Source: Tenggerimyces flavus (lineage in GTDB: Bacteria > Actinomycetota > Actinomycetes > Propionibacteriales > Actinopolymorphaceae). Taken from it: a stretch of 64,000 bases of DNA. The notes beneath the pieces are model-generated. The model did not search any database and was not told the DNA's origin. It saw only the letters and a list, made by a program, of their open reading frames with translations. Both the position numbers and the translations under genes were made by a program. The stretch spans positions 2,542,001-2,606,000 of the forward strand of contig NZ_JAFBCM010000001.1 in the NCBI RefSeq assembly GCF_016907715.1. The letters are read 5' to 3'. Positions 58,819-64,000 of this stretch are shown here, piece after piece. Each line of letters begins with the position of its first letter. Position 1 is the stretch's first letter.

Positions 58819-60060
58819 TCAGCCGTCGAGGAGGGACTCGAGTTTGGTCTCGGTGTCGGCGAGCTTGGCCGGATCCACCTTGCTGTGTTGCTGAATCAGC
58901 TTCCGCTGCACCCCGACGCCGTCGTCCCACTGGTTGACGTGCATGGCCGCGACGACCCGGTCGCCAGCGAGCCAGAACGCGTGGAACGCCTGGCTGTCGA
59001 CGTCTCCGCGCGTCACCACGCGGTCGTAGCCGCCGGGCTTGAACCAGCCGACGAACTCCATGCCCACGTCGTACTGGTCGGTGAAGAAGTACGGGATGAC
59101 GTCGTACGCGACGTCCTGGCCCGCCATCGCCTTGCCCGCGGCGGTGCCCTGCTTCTTGGCGTTGTCCCAGTGTTCGACACGGATGCGCTCGTTGTAGAAC
59201 GCGTGCAGCGTGTTGGCGACGTCGCCGCAGGCGAAGATCGCGGGGTCGCTCGTTTTGAGTGACGCGTCAACCAAAACGCCGTTGTCGACGTCCAGGCCGG
59301 CGTGCTCGGCGAGCTCGGTGTTCGGCTGAATCCCGACCGCGACGATGACGTGGTCGGCGGGGAGCTCGGTGCCGTCCTCGAGTACGACGGCGGTGGCCTT
59401 GCCACCGTCGCCGCGGATCTCCGCGACCTTCGCGCCGAGGCGTACGTCGACGCCGTGGGCGCGCTGCACCTCGGCGAAGAAGCCGCCCATCTCCGGACCC
59501 AGCGGAGCCTTCAGGACCGCGTCGGCTGCCTCGAGCAGCGTCACCTCGCAGCCGTCCTCGCGGGCCGCGGAAGCGGTTTCCAGGCCGATCCAGCCGCCGC
59601 CGATCACGACGACCCGCGGGTTACCGGTCTCGATCGCCGCCTTCAGCTTGTCCGACTCGTGCAGTTTGCGCAGGTAGTGGACGCCGGCGAGGTCGGCGCC
59701 GGGAACGGTCAGCTTGCGCGGGAACGAGCCGGTCGCGAGCAGCAGCTTGTCGTACCTCAGCCGGCTGCCGTCCGACAGCTCGAGCTCGCTCGTGTCGCGG
59801 TGGATGGCCTCGGCGTGCACGCCGAGCTGGAGCTCGATGTGGTGCTCGTCGTACCAGGCCTGGTCGTGGACGAACGCCTTGTCGCGTTCCTCCTTGCCGA
59901 GCAGATAGCCCTTCGACAGTGGCGGTCGTTCGTACGGAAGGTCGCTCTCCTCGCCGACGACGACAACGCGTCCGTCGAACCCTTCGGCGCGAAGTGACTC
60001 CGCCGCCTTGGCACTCGCCAATCCGGCCCCGACGAGGACGAACGTCTGCTCACTAGCCAT
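58819..60060 (-). CDS. FAD/NAD(P)-dependent ferredoxin-type reductase
   Basis: A 413-residue flavoprotein of the rubredoxin/ferredoxin reductase group. FAD motif VLVGAGLASAKAAESLRAEGFDGRVVVVGEE, NAD motif VVIGGGWIGLETASAAREDGCEVTLLE, and TSDPAIFACGDVAN; the C-terminal reductase domain has PYFFTDQYDVGMEFVGWFKPGGYDRVV. It would feed electrons to a ferredoxin or P450, none of which is nearby. The convergent LacI gene ends 8 bases away. Confidence 0.92.
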   Translation of the reverse strand: MASEQTFVLVGAGLASAKAAESLRAEGFDGRVVVVGEESDLPYERPPLSKGYLLGKEERDKAFVHDQAWYDEHHIELQLGVHAEAIHRDTSELELSDGSRLRYDKLLLATGSFPRKLTVPGADLAGVHYLRKLHESDKLKAAIETGNPRVVVIGGGWIGLETASAAREDGCEVTLLEAADAVLKAPLGPEMGGFFAEVQRAHGVDVRLGAKVAEIRGDGGKATAVVLEDGTELPADHVIVAVGIQPNTELAEHAGLDVDNGVLVDASLKTSDPAIFACGDVANTLHAFYNERIRVEHWDNAKKQGTAAGKAMAGQDVAYDVIPYFFTDQYDVGMEFVGWFKPGGYDRVVTRGDVDSQAFHAFWLAGDRVVAAMHVNQWDDGVGVQRKLIQQHSKVDPAKLADTETKLESLLDG

Positions 60061-60083
60061 CTACCGAGCCTATGCCTCGTTGG

Positions 60084-61109
60084 CTACTTCGCCGGTGGGG
60101 CGGTGCTGCCGCGCGGGGTGAGGCGGGGGCTCTGGTCCTCGTACGAGACGCCGCGCTCGCCACCGATGAGGGCGAGCAGCCGGGTCGCGGCGTGGGCGCC
60201 GTACTTCGCGATGTCGCGGGTGAGGGCGGTGAGCGGCGGGTGGACGACGCGGGTGAGAGGGGAGTCGTCCCAGGCGACGATGGACAGCTGGCTCGGGATC
60301 TCGATCCGCAGCTCCTGCGCGACGGAGAGGCCGGCAATGGCCATGATGTCGTTGTCGTAGACGATCGCGGTGGGCCGTGCGCTCGGCTCGACGCCATCGA
60401 GGAGGTCGCGGGTCGCCTGGGCGCCGGCCTCGCCGGTGTAGTCGGTGCGGATCGTCCTCAGCGGCGGCAGTCCGAGGCGCTGGCAGGCCAGGTCGAACGC
60501 GAGGTCGCGGATGCCGGTGTGGTGGAACAGCGTCGGCCCGGAGACGCGGGCGATCGCGCGGTGGCCGAGGCGCGCGAGATAGCGGACGGTCTCGTACACG
60601 GCGCTGTCGTCGTTGGACCACACGTTCGCGAGCGACCCGGCACTGTCGGGGTGGCCGATCACGACGACCGGCATGCGCATCGCCTCGAGCTCCTTGACCC
60701 GCGGGTCGTCGACGTGCAGGTCGACGAGGAACGCGCCGTCGACGCGGCCCTCACCCCACCAGCGGTTGTAGACGGCCATCTCCTGCTGGTGGTCGGCGAC
60801 GACCTGGAGCAGCAGGCCGTACGACTGGGCCGCGAGCGCGCTCTCGATGCCGCTGACGAGCTCCATGAAGAACGGCTCGACGCCGAGCACGCGCGCCGGA
60901 CGGCAGAGGGCGAGGCCGATCGTCCGCGATCGCGCGCCGTTGAGCATCCGCGCCGCGCTGTTCGGCCGCCAGCCGATCTCGTCCGCGATCGCCTGGATGT
61001 GGGCGCGCGTCTCCTTCGACACCCCGCGCTGGCCGTTGAGCGCGTACGAGACCGCAACCTTCGACACGCCCGCACGGCGGGCGATGTCGGCAATGGTCGG
61101 TCGTTTCAC
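60084..61109 (-). CDS. LacI-family regulator
   Basis: A 341-residue repressor. HTH: TIADIARRAGVSKVAVSYALNGQRGVSKETRAHIQAIADEIGWRPNSAARMLNG, then a sensor domain ending WDDSPLTRVVHPPLTALTRDIAKYGAHAATRLLALI. No sugar genes adjoin it, so its regulon is probably elsewhere. Confidence 0.9.
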   Translation of the reverse strand: MKRPTIADIARRAGVSKVAVSYALNGQRGVSKETRAHIQAIADEIGWRPNSAARMLNGARSRTIGLALCRPARVLGVEPFFMELVSGIESALAAQSYGLLLQVVADHQQEMAVYNRWWGEGRVDGAFLVDLHVDDPRVKELEAMRMPVVVIGHPDSAGSLANVWSNDDSAVYETVRYLARLGHRAIARVSGPTLFHHTGIRDLAFDLACQRLGLPPLRTIRTDYTGEAGAQATRDLLDGVEPSARPTAIVYDNDIMAIAGLSVAQELRIEIPSQLSIVAWDDSPLTRVVHPPLTALTRDIAKYGAHAATRLLALIGGERGVSYEDQSPRLTPRGSTAPPAK

Positions 61110-61185
61110 CAGGCCCTCACTGAACCGGAATTGGGGTGACCCTACTACGGATCGGGTCCTGCCGCTTGTCCGGTTAAGCGCGCCG

Positions 61186-62049
61186 TCAGGGGTAGCGGAC
61201 GCCGGTCAGGACTTCGGATCGGTCCCACAGCCGGGCGGCGGTGGCCAGGTCTCGCGACCTGCGGCTGGAAGCGACCAGGGTCGGATGGCCGCGACGCTGC
61301 AGGAGGCCGTCCGGTCCGACGCAGACGCCGCCAGTCACACCGGGCGCGGTCGCCGCGTAGAGCAGTGGCAGGACGCCCATCTCGGGGCTCTGCGCCGGGC
61401 CGCCGGCGAGGATCTTGCCCTGGAACGAGGTGTCGCGGCGCTGTCCCTCGGTCGCGGAGACCCCGGGATGCGCGGCCACCGAGATGGTCGGCTGTCCCGC
61501 GGCGGTCAGCCGACGCTGCAACTCGTACGCGAACAGCAGATTCGCCAGCTTGGACTGCGCGTACGCCAGCCACCGTTGGTAGCGGCGGCGCTCCCAGTTC
61601 AGGTCGTCGCTGATCCGGCCGAGCACGTGCAGCCCGCTGGACACGGTGACGATCCGCTCCCGGATGCGCGAGTGCAGGAGCCCGGTGAGCGCGAACGGCC
61701 CGAGATGGTTGGTCCCGAGGTGGAGCTCGAAGCCATCCGTGGTCCTCCCCTCCGGCACCGCCATCACGCCGGCGTTGTTGATCAGAACGTCGACGGGGTC
61801 TTCGAGAGCGTCCGCGAACGCGTGCACCGACTCCAGCGAGCCCAGGTCGAGCTCCCGTACCTCGGTCTCGCCGGCGATGGACCCCGCCACCGCGCGCAGC
61901 TTTCCGAGGTCGCGGCTCGCCAGGAACACCTTCGCGCCGGCTTGGGCGAGTTCCCGAGCGGCGAGTGCGCCGAGCCCGCTGGTCGCGCCGGTGACGATCA
62001 CCGTGCGCCCGCGCTGATCGGGGATGTCCGCCGCTGTCCATCCCGCCAT
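61186..62049 (-). CDS. SDR oxidoreductase (retinol dehydrogenase-like)
   Basis: A 287-residue SDR. The cofactor motif TGATSGLG is at about 20-27, NNAGVMAVPEGRTTDGFELHLGTNHLGPFALTGLL follows, and YQRWLAYAQSKLANLLFAYELQRRL carries the catalytic Tyr and Lys. The group is annotated as retinol or protochlorophyllide reductase-like without known substrate. It is divergent from the AlkB-like gene across the SOS box, so it may also respond to DNA damage. Confidence 0.88.
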   Translation of the reverse strand: MAGWTAADIPDQRGRTVIVTGATSGLGALAARELAQAGAKVFLASRDLGKLRAVAGSIAGETEVRELDLGSLESVHAFADALEDPVDVLINNAGVMAVPEGRTTDGFELHLGTNHLGPFALTGLLHSRIRERIVTVSSGLHVLGRISDDLNWERRRYQRWLAYAQSKLANLLFAYELQRRLTAAGQPTISVAAHPGVSATEGQRRDTSFQGKILAGGPAQSPEMGVLPLLYAATAPGVTGGVCVGPDGLLQRRGHPTLVASSRRSRDLATAARLWDRSEVLTGVRYP

Positions 62050-62087
62050 GCCGCACAGTCTCGTGGCTCGGAGGCGTCCGGTCGATA

Positions 62088-62099
62088 GAACGTATGTTC
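62088..62099. promoter_or_regulatory. LexA (SOS) box
   Basis: GAACGTATGTTC, a perfect GAAC-N4-GTTC dyad as bound by LexA of Gram-positive bacteria, followed by GA. It lies 24 bases before the AlkB-like start; TACGGT at 62111-62116 could be the minus-10, placing the box over the minus-35. Confidence 0.75.
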
Positions 62100-62123
62100 G
62101 AAGATCGTGCTACGGTGGGCGGT

Positions 62124-62768
62124 ATGTCGGTCCCGTTCCAGGAGTCGCTGCTCGACGATGACGCGGGCGGGGAGGGGCTCGGCGAGCTGGGTCCGTCGGT
62201 GGCGCGGACGCGGTTGAGCCGGGGTGCGTGGGTGGACGTGCGGCCGGGGTGGCTGCGCGGGTCGGACGGGTTGTTCCGCCGGTTGGTCGACGACGTGCCG
62301 TGGCGTGCGGAGCGGCGGCAGATGTACGAGCGCGTGGTGGACGTGCCGCGGCTGGTGTGCTTCTACGCCGAGGACCAGGTGCTGCCCGATCCGCTGCTCG
62401 AGCAGGCGCGGGTGGCGTTGTCCGCGCACTATGCCGACGAGCTCGGGGAGGAGTTCCGTACGGCCGGGCTGTGCTTCTATCGCGACGGTCGCGACAGCGT
62501 GGCGTGGCATGGGGACACGATCGGGCGGAGCCAGTACGAGGACACGATGGTCGCGATCCTCTCCCTCGGCGCCGCTCGCCCGCTGGTGCTGCGGCCGCGC
62601 GGTGGGGCGGGGAACGAGTCGGTGCGGCATCGGTTCCCAGTGGGGCATGGCGATCTGGTCGTGATGGGTGGCTCGTGTCAGCGCACCTGGGAGCACGCGA
62701 TCCCCAAGACGGCCAAGCCCGTCGGCCCGCGGATCAGCATCCAGTTCCGCACCATCGGGGTCCGCTAG
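62124..62768 (+). CDS. alkB: AlkB-like Fe(II)/2-oxoglutarate dioxygenase
   Basis: A 214-residue dioxygenase that repairs alkylated bases by oxidative demethylation. The iron ligands are His129 and Asp131 (WHGD) and His191 (WEHAIPK); Arg203 and Arg209 in GPRISIQFR bind 2-oxoglutarate and substrate. ATG 62124 gives MSVPFQESLLDD, fitting relatives; an upstream ATG at 62094 would overlap the SOS box. The LexA site indicates damage induction. An Ogt gene for alkylation repair lies at 37662-38264. Confidence 0.9.
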   Translation: MSVPFQESLLDDDAGGEGLGELGPSVARTRLSRGAWVDVRPGWLRGSDGLFRRLVDDVPWRAERRQMYERVVDVPRLVCFYAEDQVLPDPLLEQARVALSAHYADELGEEFRTAGLCFYRDGRDSVAWHGDTIGRSQYEDTMVAILSLGAARPLVLRPRGGAGNESVRHRFPVGHGDLVVMGGSCQRTWEHAIPKTAKPVGPRISIQFRTIGVR

Positions 62769-63742
62769 CGCCGGCCGGCCAGGTCTGCTGACAGTTCGGC
62801 GATCCCGTCGGCGAACGGCACCTCCGCCGACCAGCCCAGGTCGCGGGCGATCCGCTCCGACGACGCCGTGATGTGCCGTACGTCGCCAAGCCTGTACTCG
62901 CCCGTCACCACCGGCTCGACCGGCGACATCGCCGCGGCCAGGTCGTGGATCGTACGCGGAGTTCCGCTCCCGACGTTGTACGCGCGCATCCCGTCAACCA
63001 ACGCTTGACACGCGCACACGTTCGCCGCCGCCACGTCGCGCACGTGCACGAAGTCCCTGCGCTGCTTGCCGTCCTCGAACACCCTTGGCGCCTCGCCCCG
63101 GTCCACCGCCGACGCGAAGAGCGCCGCCACCCCGGCGTACGGCGTGTTCCGCGGCAGCCCAGGCCCGTACACGTTGTGGTACCGCAGCGCGATCACGGAC
63201 CCGCCCGTCTCCCGCGCCCACGCCGACGCGTAGTGCTCCTGCGCGACCTTGCTCGCCGCGTACGCGTTCCGCGGGTCGAGCCGTGCGCCCTCGTCCACCA
63301 ACGCGGGCGCCAGCTCGCCACCGCAGCGGGGACACGTGGGCTCGAACAGACCGCGGTCCAGCTCGCCGGCGTGCCGCGGCGGTGGCGCGACCGGACCATG
63401 CAGGGCGCAGGCGTACGCGCCCTCTCCGTACACGACCATCGAGCTCGCCAACACCAACCGGCGCACGCCCACCGAGGCCATCGCTGCGAGCAGCGTCGCC
63501 GTACCCACGTCGTTGTGCGACGCATACGCAGGCTGGTCGGCGACGTTCACGCCCAGCCCGACCTTCGCCGCCTGGTGGCACACCACGTCGACCCCGCGCA
63601 AGGCAGCCTTGACAGCGTCGGCGTCGCGTATATCCAGACCGTCGACCCGGTCGAGCACGACGACCTCGTGGCCGCGGGACTCCAAGGCTTCGACGATGTG
63701 CCGGCCGATGAACCCACGTCCGCCCGTGACCAGGAATCGCAT
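62765..63742 (-). CDS. NAD-dependent sugar epimerase/dehydratase
   Basis: A 325-residue extended SDR. ATG 63742 gives MRFLVTGGRGFIGRHIVEALESRGHEVVVLD with GGxGFIG; the active-site LASSMVVYGEGAYA and YAASKVAQEHYA hold Ser, Tyr and Lys. A CPRCGG segment near residue 135 is unusual and might bind zinc. It probably acts on a nucleotide sugar for cell-surface glycans. Its 3' end overlaps the AlkB-like gene by 4 bases; the divergent partial gene at 63847 may encode a glycosyltransferase. Confidence 0.87.
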   Translation of the reverse strand: MRFLVTGGRGFIGRHIVEALESRGHEVVVLDRVDGLDIRDADAVKAALRGVDVVCHQAAKVGLGVNVADQPAYASHNDVGTATLLAAMASVGVRRLVLASSMVVYGEGAYACALHGPVAPPPRHAGELDRGLFEPTCPRCGGELAPALVDEGARLDPRNAYAASKVAQEHYASAWARETGGSVIALRYHNVYGPGLPRNTPYAGVAALFASAVDRGEAPRVFEDGKQRRDFVHVRDVAAANVCACQALVDGMRAYNVGSGTPRTIHDLAAAMSPVEPVVTGEYRLGDVRHITASSERIARDLGWSAEVPFADGIAELSADLAGRR

Positions 63743-63846
63743 GTCCTGGACGCTATCCCGCGCTCGGCTCTTGCAGGCCGAGTCGAACGCCGGCGTCACC
63801 ACCTCGTAAGGGAATTCGTCCCGTTCTCCTTCCTAGGCTCAGCACC

Positions 63847-64000
63847 GTGGCGACCAACGACGGCACTCGCGCGGACACCATCGCGGCCATCGCCGCGGCA
63901 ATACTGATCGCGCTCTCCGCGACCGTCGGCGCGATCCTCAACGCCACCGGCCAGCCGGTGCACATCACCACGCCGCCGATCTTCGCCACCGTCTCGCCAC
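63847..64000 (+). CDS. Membrane protein, N-terminal part (cut by window edge)
   Basis: GTG 63847 opens a frame of 51 residues to the end of the window: MATNDGTRADTIAAIAAAI followed by a transmembrane helix (about 11-32) and an extracytoplasmic start (NATGQPVHITTPPIFATVSP). Too little is visible for a family; the divergent sugar epimerase makes a glycosyltransferase possible. Confidence 0.55.
   Translation, partial: MATNDGTRADTIAAIAAAILIALSATVGAILNATGQPVHITTPPIFATVSP

Overview
The window is 64 kb of very GC-rich DNA with short intergenic spaces, many 1-8 bp start/stop overlaps, many GTG and some TTG starts, a LexA box of the GAAC-N4-GTTC type and GlnR-type, TetR and SSI-family features. This points to a chromosomal segment of a filamentous, soil-type member of the Actinomycetota. 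I cannot fix the genus; a Propionibacteriales-like relative (Kribbella or Actinopolymorpha type) is only a guess. No rRNA, tRNA, CRISPR array or replication origin was recognised.

Layout. 1-7.7 kb: a partial epoxide hydrolase, small proteins, a kinase/phosphotransferase pair, a thiolase, a Cfr-like 23S rRNA methyltransferase with a possible attenuator leader, and a sigma/membrane-protein pair. 7.7-12 kb: a FecCD-type metal or siderophore importer (binding protein, permease, ATPase) divergent from an EntS-like MFS exporter. 12-18.5 kb: SIMPL protein, a cysteine-free SSI-like protein, SDR, cystathionine beta-synthase, SGNH hydrolase, and a TetR/FAD-monooxygenase pair with two operators. 18.5-22.9 kb: a repeat-rich accessory island with a GC-rich tandem repeat, a DUF222-HNH (13E12-type) gene and an IS110-family element, bracketed by two diverged inverted copies of a repeat of about 270 bp. 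22.9-32.4 kb: a compact nitrate/nitrite assimilation operon (narK, nasA, FAD reductase, a 61-residue unknown, nirB, nirD, an NnaR-like HemD-OmpR regulator, a half-length CbiX-like protein) behind a likely GlnR box. 32.4-35.3 kb: TrmB regulator, an unusual PurA paralogue lacking the catalytic His, and a leaderless binding-protein fold. 35.3-50 kb: regulators, a sigma/Ogt couple, phosphotransferases, an amber-interrupted msrA, cystathionine gamma-synthase, transporters and two tandem 37-residue proteins. 50-58.8 kb: a polysaccharide-degradation cluster (two sialidase-fold secreted proteins, a broken GH87-like beta-helix gene, a LacI regulator) invaded by a cassette in which a DUF559 nuclease-like gene lies between perfect 65-bp inverted repeats. 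58.8-64 kb: FAD reductase, LacI, SDR, SOS-controlled AlkB-like dioxygenase, sugar epimerase and a truncated membrane protein.

Repeats are the main unexplained layer. (i) A small element with GGCCGTGTCTGCC ends occurs three times (178, 182 and 40 bp), each time with TA at one or both borders so that the neighbouring gene's TAG stop codon straddles the element edge. (ii) ATGATCATGT palindromes sit between the convergent gene pairs at 3.8, 12.1, 42.3 and 45.2 kb and look like shared bidirectional terminators; two copies are fused to element (i). (iii) The DUF559 cassette and the DUF222-HNH island each show an inverted-repeat-bracketed nuclease gene. Two otherwise intact reading frames (msrA and the beta-helix gene) carry a single in-frame TAG.
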